Assembly: GCF_937960835.1 (NCBI RefSeq)
Contig: NZ_CALGPC010000001.1
Coordinates: forward strand, 112,280-176,279
Length of the DNA: 64,000 nucleotides
Direction of reading: 5' to 3'
Source: an uncultured Ferrovibrio sp.
Lineage (GTDB): Bacteria; Pseudomonadota; Alphaproteobacteria; Ferrovibrionales; Ferrovibrionaceae
The first letter of the stretch is position 1, and the number at the start of each line of letters is the position of its first letter. The notes below the pieces were generated by a model, which was not told the DNA's origin, ran no database searches, and saw only the letters and a program-made list of their open reading frames with translations. Below, in pieces: positions 37,398 to 45,424 of this stretch. The position numbers were made by a program, and so were the translations under genes.

Positions 37398-37757
37398 TCA
37401 AGCCAGATCGAGCCGCCACGCATCCGGAATATGGCGCGGAAAACGGCCAGGAACCAACAAAGCCGCATCAAACCGGAGCGCCAGGCTGCCTGCATCGGGC
37501 TGACGGCTCAAGAATACCGCAGACGCGCCGGCAATGCGACGGCGTTGCAGCGGCTGAGCCGCCTCGGCTGCGGCAGCTAAACCCGCGCGGCATTTCACCC
37601 TGACCGCCGCCAGCACGCGGCCGCGGCGCGCCAGCAGATCGATTTTGCCAGCCGGATGGCGCCCAGTTGCGGGTCAGGATGCGATAGCCTTTTCAGCCAC
37701 AACCACAGCCACAACGCGGCAAGCGCTTCGCCGCGCCGGCCGCCGCAGCCGTTCGAC
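37398..37757 (-). pseudogene. yraN: yraN (UPF0102) with two frameshifts
   Basis: Three frames read in turn give a recognisable YraN: RRGEALAALWLWLWLK, then KGYRILTRNW, then HPAGKIDLLARRGRVLAAVR followed by VKCRAGL and PDAWRLDLA. The breaks fall at runs of four A (37690-37693) and three G (37662-37664, minus-strand reading); one base too many at each restores the frame. No clear start codon is visible at the 5' end. YraN is an endonuclease-fold protein usually encoded after rsmI, as here. It is either a decayed gene or a victim of homopolymer errors. Confidence 0.75.
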
Positions 37758-37758
37758 C

Positions 37759-38694
37759 CTAGTCCCCTCCTGCACCAGGGCCGGAATCCTGATCGCCGGC
37801 GTCGCGCAATTGCAGGGCGCGGGCATAGACCTGCTTGCGCGGCAGGCCAAGCGCACCGGCGACCTCATCGACCGCCTGACGCAACGGCGCATCCTGCATG
37901 GCGGCGCGTAAGGCATCGTCCAGATCCGCCGCCGTCGCAGCAGCATCCTCTGCCGGCGGGCCGATCACCAGCGTGACCTCGCCCTTCGGCGGGCCATGCT
38001 CGTCATAATAAGCTGCCAGGTCGGCCAGGCTGCCGCGCCGCACCTCTTCGAATTTCTTCGTCAATTCGCGCGTCACCGCGGCTTCGCGCGCCTCTCCCAG
38101 CACCCTGGCCATGCTGGCCAGGCTTTCGGGCAGGCGCTGCGCGCTTTCCAGCAGCACCAGCGTGGCGCGCAGCGGTTTCAGCTCGGCCAGCCATTTTTCG
38201 CGCGCGGCGGCCTTGGGCGGTGGAAAGCCCGCAAACAGAAAACGGTCGCTGGGCAGGCCGGACAGGCTCAGGCCCGTCAGCACGGCAGAGGCGCCGGGCA
38301 GGGCCGTGACATGAATGCCGGCGGCAACGCAGTCGCGCACCAGCTTGTAGCCGGGATCGGAAATCAGCGGCGTGCCGGCATCGGAGACCAGCGCGACAAT
38401 GGCGCCGGACTGCAGCTTGTGCAGCAGCTGGGGCCGCACTTTCGCCGCATTGTGTTCGTGGTATGGAAACAGGGTCGCCTGAATGCCGTAGCGTTTCAGA
38501 AACGGCCCGGTCACGCGGCTATCCTCGCAGGCGACCAGATCGGCACGCTTGAGCAGCGCCAGAGCGCGCAGCGTGATGTCGGCGGCGTTGCCGATGGGGG
38601 TGGCCACCAGATATAAGCCGGGAGTGAATTGCGCCGCATCCGGCCCGGTCAGGATTGCATCGGGCGGCGGCTGGATCGGGTCTGTCATGGGCAT
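37759..38694 (-). CDS. rsmI: 16S rRNA (cytidine(1402)-2'-O)-methyltransferase RsmI
   Basis: The 311-residue tetrapyrrole-methylase-fold enzyme methylates C1402 of 16S rRNA. Motifs are GLYLVATPIGNAADITLRAL, ACEDSRVTG, LVSDAGTPLISDPGYKLV and LPGASAVLTGLSLSGLPSDR followed by FLFAGFPP. A C-terminal helical domain (about 250-300) includes PRKQVYARAL. It is divergent from the LpoA-like lipoprotein, another conserved alphaproteobacterial neighbour. Confidence 0.95.
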   Translation of the reverse strand: MPMTDPIQPPPDAILTGPDAAQFTPGLYLVATPIGNAADITLRALALLKRADLVACEDSRVTGPFLKRYGIQATLFPYHEHNAAKVRPQLLHKLQSGAIVALVSDAGTPLISDPGYKLVRDCVAAGIHVTALPGASAVLTGLSLSGLPSDRFLFAGFPPPKAAAREKWLAELKPLRATLVLLESAQRLPESLASMARVLGEAREAAVTRELTKKFEEVRRGSLADLAAYYDEHGPPKGEVTLVIGPPAEDAAATAADLDDALRAAMQDAPLRQAVDEVAGALGLPRKQVYARALQLRDAGDQDSGPGAGGD

Positions 38695-38743
38695 CGGAAT
38701 GTGCAGCGTCAGTTACCTTAGTGCGGGGCGTTCCGCAAAGTCC

Positions 38744-40204
38744 ATGGCGGCGGGATGGTGGCTGCCCGTCTTATTGCTCCTGCTGCTGGCATTGACCGGC
38801 TGCCAAAGCGGCCCGCAGACACGCGGCGGATTGCCCGGCCTGTTCGGCGGCGCGCCGCAGCGCATTGCGCCCGGCCCCGGGGCCGGCACCGCTGCGGCAC
38901 AGGTGAATACGCCACCCGGTGCCATCCCGCCGCTTTTGCAGGCGCCGCGCCCAGCCATGCCATCCGACAGCATCGAAACCATGCCGCTGCCGGGCATTGC
39001 CGCGCCGACCCTGATGGCGCCCGATGGCGCCGCCGTGGTGCGCATCGGCTTCCTTGCGCCGCTGTCCGGCCCCCATGCGGGGCTGGGCCGCGCCCTGTTC
39101 GAGGCGGCGCAGATGGCGCTGTTTGATCTGGCCGACGACCGCATCGTGCTGCTGCCGCGCGACACTGAAGGCATGCCGGAAAAAGCCGCCAATGCTGCGG
39201 CCGAAGTGATCGCAGAAGGCGCGCAACTGATCATCGGGCCGCTTTTCTCCAGCGAGGCAGCCGCCGTCCGCCCGGTGGCGCAGATGCGCGGCGTCAAGGT
39301 GCTGAGCTTCTCCACCGACCGCAGCGTCGCCGGCAATGGCGTTTATCTGCTGGGCTTCATGCCGGATCAGCAGGTGCGGCGGGTGATGACCTATGCGCGC
39401 AACCAGGGCATGACGCGCTTTGCCCTGCTGGCGCCGGATTCCCCTTATGGCGATGCCGTCGCGCAGGCCGCCGCAGCCACTGCAGCGGAAACCGGCCTGT
39501 CGCTGCTGCGTCAGGACCGCTATGCCTCCGATACCGCCGATCTGACGCCGGTGGTGCGGCGGTTTGCCAATGGCCTGCGCGCCCTGCCGCATGCCGCCGG
39601 CGCAGCGAATCCCGCAATATTGCCGGGTACTGGATTGCCTGGCCCTGGATTGCCCGGCACTGGCTCCGCCCCAGGCGCTGCTTCTGGTGCCACACCTCCT
39701 GCCGACCCTGAGGGTCTGAGCCGCCCGGTGGATGCCGTGCTGCTGCCTGAAGGCGGTGCGCGGCTGCGCGCCCTGGCGCCGCTGCTGCCCTTTTTCGATA
39801 TCGATCCGCGCGCGGTGAAATTCCTTGGCACCGGCCTGTGGGATGATGCCGGCCTGGGATCCGAGCCCGCCCTGGTGGGTGGCTGGTATGCCGGCCCGTC
39901 GCCGGAGGGCTTTGCCGATTTCGCCCGCCGCTTTGAGCAGGCTTTCGGCCGCCGGCCGCCCCGGCTTGCCAGCCTGGCCTATGATGCAACCGCTTTGGCC
40001 GGCATCCTCGCCAAGCAGGAAGACGGGACTATGTTCAGCGAAGAGATGCTGACGAACCCCGACGGATTTGCCGGATATGACGGCATTTTCCGCTTCCGCA
40101 GCGACGGCCTGGTGGATCGCGGCCTGGCCGTGCTGGAAATCCAGCGCCGCGGCAGCCGCGTCATCGATCCGGCGCCGGCCAGTTTCCAGCCGCCGGTCAA
40201 CTGA
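38744..40204 (+). CDS. Penicillin-binding protein activator (LpoA-like) lipoprotein
   Basis: The 486-residue protein has a lipoprotein signal (MAAGWWLPVLLLLLLALTGC). A Pro-rich linker is followed by a periplasmic type I binding fold (VVRIGFLAPLSGPHAGLGRA, then QLIIGPLFSSEAAAVRPVAQ). This matches the LpoA C-domain-like family that activates peptidoglycan synthases at the outer membrane. Position beside rsmI is the conserved lpoA/yraM context. A low-complexity LPGTGLPGPGLPGTG insertion sits near residues 294-308. ATG 38744 is chosen to fit the signal peptide. Confidence 0.82.
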   Translation: MAAGWWLPVLLLLLLALTGCQSGPQTRGGLPGLFGGAPQRIAPGPGAGTAAAQVNTPPGAIPPLLQAPRPAMPSDSIETMPLPGIAAPTLMAPDGAAVVRIGFLAPLSGPHAGLGRALFEAAQMALFDLADDRIVLLPRDTEGMPEKAANAAAEVIAEGAQLIIGPLFSSEAAAVRPVAQMRGVKVLSFSTDRSVAGNGVYLLGFMPDQQVRRVMTYARNQGMTRFALLAPDSPYGDAVAQAAAATAAETGLSLLRQDRYASDTADLTPVVRRFANGLRALPHAAGAANPAILPGTGLPGPGLPGTGSAPGAASGATPPADPEGLSRPVDAVLLPEGGARLRALAPLLPFFDIDPRAVKFLGTGLWDDAGLGSEPALVGGWYAGPSPEGFADFARRFEQAFGRRPPRLASLAYDATALAGILAKQEDGTMFSEEMLTNPDGFAGYDGIFRFRSDGLVDRGLAVLEIQRRGSRVIDPAPASFQPPVN

Positions 40205-40346
40205 TCCCCTCATCCTCTGGGAGATCCTCTGGAAGCAATGGAATCCTTGGGCTGGCTATTCTCAGGAATACTACTTTTGCGTATTTTTGATTGCGTCCCG
40301 TTCTAGTACAGTTTGCTCCTGCACCCTTGGCGGGGAAGGACCCTTC

Positions 40347-40883
40347 ATGAGCAACGCCCCCATGGCAGACCTCGAGCGCATCGATTTCTCGAAGATCAGT
40401 TTCCTTGTCGTCGAGCCAAATCGTCTGATGGGCCAGATGGTCCGCGATGTCCTGCTGATGCTCGACGCCCAGTACATCGACCGCGCGCGCGACTATCAGA
40501 GCGCGATCCAGCTGCTCAAAGTCGGCCGCATCGATGTGATGATCACCGAATGGGCCCTGAGCCACGAGGTCACCGGCAAGAACGGGATGGATATCGTCCA
40601 CTGGGTCCGCAACGACCCGGCCTCGCCCAACCCCTTCATGCCCATTGTGATGATGACCGCGAATTCGGAAGAGGAATATGTCTGCCGCGCGCGCGATGCC
40701 GGCGTGTCCGAATTCGTCGCCAAGCCCTATACGGTGCAGGGCTTCTATACCCGGCTGGCGGCAGCCATCGCGCGGCCGCGCCGCTTCGTGCGGGTGGAAG
40801 ACTATTTCGGCCCCGACCGCCGGCGCCGCAGCAGCGATACCTATGACGGCCCCGAGCGGCGCATCCCGGCCGAGCCGAATTGA
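40347..40883 (+). CDS. Degenerate receiver-domain (response regulator-like) protein
   Basis: The 178-residue protein has a receiver fold (about 15-140). The usual phospho-acceptor Asp is replaced by Glu68 (DVMITEWALS) and the acidic pocket reads VVEPN with only Glu23. The switch Thr (MMTAN) and Lys (AKPY) remain. Glu can mimic phosphorylation, so the protein may be permanently active or simply not phosphorylated. The tail RRFVRVEDYFGPDRRRRSSD is typical of a Rhodospirillales receiver subfamily. An Hpt-like gene follows within 25 nt. Confidence 0.85.
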   Translation: MSNAPMADLERIDFSKISFLVVEPNRLMGQMVRDVLLMLDAQYIDRARDYQSAIQLLKVGRIDVMITEWALSHEVTGKNGMDIVHWVRNDPASPNPFMPIVMMTANSEEEYVCRARDAGVSEFVAKPYTVQGFYTRLAAAIARPRRFVRVEDYFGPDRRRRSSDTYDGPERRIPAEPN

Positions 40884-40907
40884 TCTTCCGTAGCGTTATC
40901 GCTGTTC

Positions 40908-41417
40908 ATGGCTAAGAGACAAAAACCAGTGTTTTTGCCGCCGGCGCAGGATCTGCGCCTTAAAGCGGTCAATCTCAAGAAGGGCTATCCCCTCAAGCTT
41001 GAGCCGGCAGAACTGCGCCGCCTGGAATCCGTCATCGAACGGGCAGCCGATGCACTGCACAAGGAAACCGCCGAGAAGCTGCGTCTGCTGCGGGCCGCCT
41101 TGAACGATGTCGCCAAAGGCGACCGCGCCGATCAGGCCATGCGCGCGATCCGCTCGCTTTCGCTCGACATCAAGGGCATGGGCGGCATGTTCAAGTATCC
41201 GCTGCTCACCGCCTTCGCCAAATCGCTGAACGATTTCACCAACAGCATCGATTACCCCACGCCGGTCCAGCTCGACATCATCGCGGCGCAGATCGATGCG
41301 CTTTATGTGGTCCTGGCCAAACATCTCCAAGGCTCCGGCGGACGCACCGAAAGGGCCCTGCTGGATGCCCTGCGGCAGGCCACCGCGCGCCATAAAGGCA
41401 GCCGCGCCCGCTTCTAA
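40908..41417 (+). CDS. Hpt-like helical protein lacking the phospho-histidine
   Basis: The 169-residue helical protein contains RSLSLDIKGMGGMFKYPLLT. In Hpt-like relatives the equivalent stretch is an HDI(K/R)GxGG motif with the phosphorylated His; here Leu takes that place. It therefore looks like a non-phosphorylatable Hpt scaffold. It lies 24 nt downstream of the receiver protein that also lacks its acceptor residue, so the two probably interact. Function unknown. Confidence 0.65.
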   Translation: MAKRQKPVFLPPAQDLRLKAVNLKKGYPLKLEPAELRRLESVIERAADALHKETAEKLRLLRAALNDVAKGDRADQAMRAIRSLSLDIKGMGGMFKYPLLTAFAKSLNDFTNSIDYPTPVQLDIIAAQIDALYVVLAKHLQGSGGRTERALLDALRQATARHKGSRARF

Positions 41418-41860
41418 GCCCGTTTTGATTCCGCTCTTAAGCGGTCTTTTCGCAAAAAATATCCACAACCTTTGCGATAGGATATGCAAAGGGCGCATGC
41501 CGATTATTTTTGCTGCCTATACATGATGCACTTGGCGGCGACAGGGCCGTCCGGCAGCGGATAATCATCATAAGTTATTGAATATACTGATTTAACAATA
41601 CAATCCGCATAATTTGGACTCGATATTTCCCATGGGGCTTTCATCAACAGGTTGAACGGAAATTTCCCGTGCAGGTGTAATCGTGAAGCAAAAATGTAAA
41701 TTGAAGTAGGTCAATTTTTCAAATTAACGATTTTATTTGATTGACAAATCCACAAATCCACAAGCTACCTAAGGGTGATTCGGTTCCAGGTCAGTGCTTG
41801 AAAGTACCCCCTAAGTCGCAGTGTTTCGAACGGGAACACCAACAAAGGACTGGAAGCTCA
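41418..41860. other. AT-rich intergenic region
   Basis: No gene is supported. The stretch is clearly more AT-rich than its surroundings. It contains a direct repeat (aaatccac twice around 41745-41760) beside a TTGACA at 41740-41745 that could serve as a -35 box for the downstream gene; a matching -10 is uncertain. Confidence 0.45.
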
Positions 41861-43192
41861 ATGGCCGGATTTCACATCACAGCCCTGGCGCGCCGCGTCA
41901 TTGCTGAAGACGACACCCGCCAGGCATTGCTTCGCCTCGCCGAAGAAATGGCGCGCAGCGACAATTCCCGTACCGCCCTGCTGTTCGATTTCTCAGGGAT
42001 ACCGGAGATCACCAACCGTCTGTTCTTCCGCGCCATCACCCGGTTCGTCGAAGAGCGGACCAGCGAGCGGCGGCATCCTGCCACGCCGATTGCCAAAAAT
42101 TGCGTGGTGCTGATCACCGATCCCGACAACGCCCGCAAGATCCTCAGCGAGATGAGGAAGCTGTCGAGCTTCCTGCGCTACCGGCGGCATGGCACTTTCC
42201 AGGTCACCTGCTTCGACCTGCGGCGCGAGCACCGCCAGTTCGGGGAGACCTGCCGCAAGCTGATGGAGCAGCGGCCCGTCCCCCCGCCGGACCGGAGCCT
42301 GTGCCTGAAGGAGGAGGCGCCACCCAGCATCGAGGCGCTGGATCAGCTGATCAGCATCGGCCGCACCTTCGGCCAGGCCGATATCTCGATGCTGCTGCGC
42401 AACCAGGATATCTGGTTCTTCCCGCCGGATGCCTCGCCGGTGACCATCGGCCGCGAATTCTGGCTGTCGGTGAACGCCATAGAGTCCCTGCTGCATATCC
42501 GGATCGGGCGGGATCCGTGGCTGTTCGACCGCATGACCCAGTATGCCGACCACCGCGTGCTGAATTACATGCAGCATGTCAGCCGGCCCTTCCCGCTGCC
42601 CTACAACATCAACCTGCATCTGGCGACGATCTTCACCGGCGATTTCCGCCGCTTCGTCACCAGCCTGAATACGGCGCGGTCCAAGCAGCTGACGGGCATG
42701 AAACGGCGGCCCGAGGTGATCGTGGAGCTATCGGCGGAGGAATGCCGCCAGTATCCGGATGCCTTCGCGGCAGCGGTTGAAATCCTGGAAGACCAGGAGA
42801 TCGGCCTCGCCATCGACCGGATGGAATGGAAGGACCTTGAGACCCTGCCCGAGACGATCACGCAGCATGCCGCCTATCTGAAGCTGCTCTGGCCGTCCGT
42901 GGCCGCGCAGATGACGGCGATCGCTGGCACCGAAGATGCGGAAACGATGATCACGACGCTGGAGCGCGTGGGCAGCAACAAGATCGTGCTGATCCGCTGC
43001 GATCACAGCGATGTGGTCGAGCGCGGCCTGCGCCTGGGCATCCGCCGCTTCCAGGGCCGCGGCATCAACCGCTTCCTGCTCAACGCGGAAACGGTCGAGC
43101 GCGTGCTCGGCCCGACCGCGGCCATGAGCGTGATCAAGGCCCAGACCGGACGGCTGCGCGCCGAGCACCGCCATCCGGAATACTCCATGTAA
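41861..43192 (+). CDS. Uncharacterised protein, possible degenerate EAL-like C-terminal half
   Basis: The 443-residue soluble protein has no signal peptide or membrane helix. The start at 41861 has GGAAG 5-6 nt upstream. I do not recognise a named family. Its C-terminal part (about 285-430) alternates strands and helices (EVIVELSAEECRQ, EIGLAIDRMEWKDLETLP, LERVGSNKIVLIRCDHSDVV) in a way that recalls an EAL barrel but without the catalytic residues. The N-terminal 200 residues contain an Arg-rich central section. It is a single gene between the Hpt-like protein and hupE. Confidence 0.6.
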   Translation: MAGFHITALARRVIAEDDTRQALLRLAEEMARSDNSRTALLFDFSGIPEITNRLFFRAITRFVEERTSERRHPATPIAKNCVVLITDPDNARKILSEMRKLSSFLRYRRHGTFQVTCFDLRREHRQFGETCRKLMEQRPVPPPDRSLCLKEEAPPSIEALDQLISIGRTFGQADISMLLRNQDIWFFPPDASPVTIGREFWLSVNAIESLLHIRIGRDPWLFDRMTQYADHRVLNYMQHVSRPFPLPYNINLHLATIFTGDFRRFVTSLNTARSKQLTGMKRRPEVIVELSAEECRQYPDAFAAAVEILEDQEIGLAIDRMEWKDLETLPETITQHAAYLKLLWPSVAAQMTAIAGTEDAETMITTLERVGSNKIVLIRCDHSDVVERGLRLGIRRFQGRGINRFLLNAETVERVLGPTAAMSVIKAQTGRLRAEHRHPEYSM

Positions 43193-43200
43193 AGAAAGCC

Positions 43201-43247
43201 GCAAAAAAGCCGCGCTGCAGGCCGTCACAGCCCGCTCAGCGCGGCTT
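43201..43247 (-). terminator. Terminator downstream of hupE
   Basis: Eleven-base arms AAGCCGCGCTG/CAGCGCGGCTT (43207-43217, 43237-43247) enclose a 19-nt loop and are followed on the minus strand by TTTTTTGC. It ends the leftward hupE transcript. Confidence 0.75.
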
Positions 43248-43273
43248 GGACAGAAAAGCGGTTTGGGCCTGGC

Positions 43274-43918
43274 TCAGCCGACCAGAATAACGATGCCGGC
43301 CAGCGCCGTGGCCGCACCGGCGGCACGGGTCAGCACGGGCAGCGCGATGCGCTGCGATGCCGCGGCGGCAACAAGGCCAAGGCCATGCAGCAGCGCCGTG
43401 GCCAGCACCATGCCGAGGCCATAGCTGAGCGCCATCGACGCATCCGCCATTTCGGTGCCATGGGCATGGCCGTGGAACAGCGCAAAACCAGCGGTAAGCG
43501 CCATCGCAACGACCAGCGGCAGCCGCACGGCGAAAGCAACGATCAGCCCAAGGATCAGCACCGATAAGGCGATGCCGGTTTCAACGCCTTCCAGCGCGAC
43601 ATCGGCAAGTGCAAAGCCCAGCGCCATCGCGGCCACGAAAGCGGCCGGCAGCAGCCACAGGGCGCGGCGCGTGCCGCTCCTGGCGGCCTGCTGCACGGCC
43701 CAGAGGCCGACGGCGAGCATGGCGAGAAGGTGATCGAGGCCGCCGAAGGGATGCGCGAAACCGGCGGCAAAACCGGCCTGGTGTTCGCCGCCCGGATGGC
43801 CGGGATGCGCGAAAGCCGCGCCGGCGGCCAGCATCGCAAGCGGCGCCGCGGCCGAAGCCGCAATACGGGCGGACATGCGCAACGCGCGGTTCGACAACAT
43901 CGTGCGGATCAACGGCAT
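43274..43918 (-). CDS. hupE: HupE/UreJ-family nickel/cobalt permease
   Basis: The 214-residue membrane protein has a signal-like first helix ending AAFAHPGHPGG and six further helices. It carries the family motif HPFGGLDHLLAMLAVG (about 55-71) and a second His cluster FALFHGHAHG. HupE/UreJ proteins import Ni or Co. Divergent from a riboswitch-controlled B12 operon, cobalt is the likely metal here. ATG 43918 has AGAGG upstream; frames extending to 44080 are not credible. Confidence 0.85.
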   Translation of the reverse strand: MPLIRTMLSNRALRMSARIAASAAAPLAMLAAGAAFAHPGHPGGEHQAGFAAGFAHPFGGLDHLLAMLAVGLWAVQQAARSGTRRALWLLPAAFVAAMALGFALADVALEGVETGIALSVLILGLIVAFAVRLPLVVAMALTAGFALFHGHAHGTEMADASMALSYGLGMVLATALLHGLGLVAAAASQRIALPVLTRAAGAATALAGIVILVG

Positions 43919-44019
43919 GACAATAAACCTCTTTGCGGCATGTTTCGTCCCCACCTTCTCTCTTTGTGCCCAAGCCAGCCCGGTTTGACAAGCTTCCGGC
44001 CTCGGCTTACCGTCCAGCG

Positions 44020-44225
44020 CGATGGTTCGCCCATCCCTCAGCGGAATGCGGCGATGAAAAGGGAACGCGGTGCGGCGCATGCATCATCAGGCGCCAAGGC
44101 CGCGGCAGCCCCCGCTACGGTAGGCGGCGAGCGGCGCGCATCAAGCCACTGGCATTCCATCTCGCATGGACCCGGGAAGGCGCGCGATCCGCGATGACCC
44201 GCGAGCCCGGAGACCTGCCATCACC
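44020..44225 (+). ncRNA. Cobalamin riboswitch
   Basis: Conserved elements follow in order: AAGGGAACGCGGTG (about 44058-44072), GGCAGCCCCCGCTACGGTA (44104-44122), AAGCCACTGGCA (44143-44154), CCCGGGAAGG, GATGACCCGCGAGCC and the B12 box AGCCCGGAGACCTGCC (44204-44219). These match the adenosylcobalamin-sensing leader consensus. It lies about 125 nt upstream of cobW; a GCCGA/TCGGC hairpin in between could be part of the expression platform. No U-rich terminator is seen, so translational control is likely. Confidence 0.93.
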
Positions 44226-44349
44226 TTTAGTCGAAGCGGAAACGCCGAACGGGGTGTGTCGGCGCCCGGTCTGTGCCATTCTGTCCCGCCGCTTAAGGGA
44301 ATGGCCGACCTTTCCGCAACGGCGTCATGCAAACAGGCGCTCGCAAGTC

Positions 44350-45405
44350 ATGCAGACGACTTCTTCCCGCACAAACTCCGCCACGAAGATACCGGCAACC
44401 GTGGTGACCGGCTTTCTCGGCGCCGGCAAGACCACGCTGATCCGTCATCTGATCAGCAATGCCAATGGCCGGCGCATCGCCCTGATCGTCAACGAATTCG
44501 GTGAGGTCGGCGTCGATGGCGACCTTTTGAAAAGCTGCGGCGCGCCCGGCTGCACGGAAGACGATATCGTCGAGCTTGCCAATGGCTGCCTGTGCTGCAC
44601 GGTCGCTGACGATTTCCTGCCGACCTTGCACAAACTGCTCGACCGGCCGCAGCCGCCCGATCACATCGTCATCGAAACCTCGGGCCTGGCCTTGCCAAAG
44701 CCGCTTGTGCAGGCCTTCGCCTGGCCCGGCATCAAGAACCGCACCACGGTGGATGGCGTGATCACCGTCGTCGATGGCGCGGCCGTCGCCGAAGGCCGCT
44801 TTGCCGACAATGAGGCAACGCTGGCGGCGCAGCGCGCAGCCGATCCCAATCTCGATCACGACAATCCGCTGGAGGAATTGTTCGAGGATCAGCTTGCCTG
44901 CGCAGATCTGGTGCTGCTGAGCAAGGCCGACCTGCTGGATGCCGCGGCCGCCGCCCGCGTGCAGGCGGACATCGCGCCGCATATGCGGCCCGGCGTGAAG
45001 ATGCTGCCGGTGCGCCACGGCGAGATCGCGCCGGAAATCCTGCTGGGCCTGAGCGCAGCGGCGGAAGACGATCTCGCCGCGCGCAAATCGCATCACGATC
45101 AGGAAGAGGAACACGACCACGAGGATTTCGCGAGCTTTGCGGTGACCTTGCCTGAACTTCCCTCGCCCGATGCGCTGCTGGCCAGGCTTGCGCCGGTGAT
45201 CGCCCAGCATGACATCCTGCGCGTCAAAGGTTTTGCCGCGGTGGCGGGAAAGACCATGCGGCTGGTGCTGCAGGGCGTCGGCGCGCGGATCAGCCATTAT
45301 TACGACCGCGACTGGCGGCAGGACGAGAAGCGCGCCACAAGGCTCGTGCTGATCGGCCGCGCCGGCCTGGACGAAGCGGCGATCCGCGCCGCGCTCGCGG
45401 CTTAA
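44350..45405 (+). CDS. cobW: CobW-family GTPase (cobalt chaperone)
   Basis: The 351-residue G3E GTPase has Walker A GFLGAGKTTLIRHL, the metal-binding motif GCLCCTV, EFGEVGVDG and a guanine motif LLSKADL. An acidic/His-rich linker (HHDQEEEHDHED) precedes the CobW C-terminal domain. CobW loads Co2+ for corrin synthesis. It is the first gene behind the riboswitch and is followed within 20 nt by cobN. ATG 44350 agrees with the family start; longer frames run into the riboswitch. Confidence 0.93.
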   Translation: MQTTSSRTNSATKIPATVVTGFLGAGKTTLIRHLISNANGRRIALIVNEFGEVGVDGDLLKSCGAPGCTEDDIVELANGCLCCTVADDFLPTLHKLLDRPQPPDHIVIETSGLALPKPLVQAFAWPGIKNRTTVDGVITVVDGAAVAEGRFADNEATLAAQRAADPNLDHDNPLEELFEDQLACADLVLLSKADLLDAAAAARVQADIAPHMRPGVKMLPVRHGEIAPEILLGLSAAAEDDLAARKSHHDQEEEHDHEDFASFAVTLPELPSPDALLARLAPVIAQHDILRVKGFAAVAGKTMRLVLQGVGARISHYYDRDWRQDEKRATRLVLIGRAGLDEAAIRAALAA

Positions 45406-45424
45406 ACACGAAGCGGGGGCGCGC

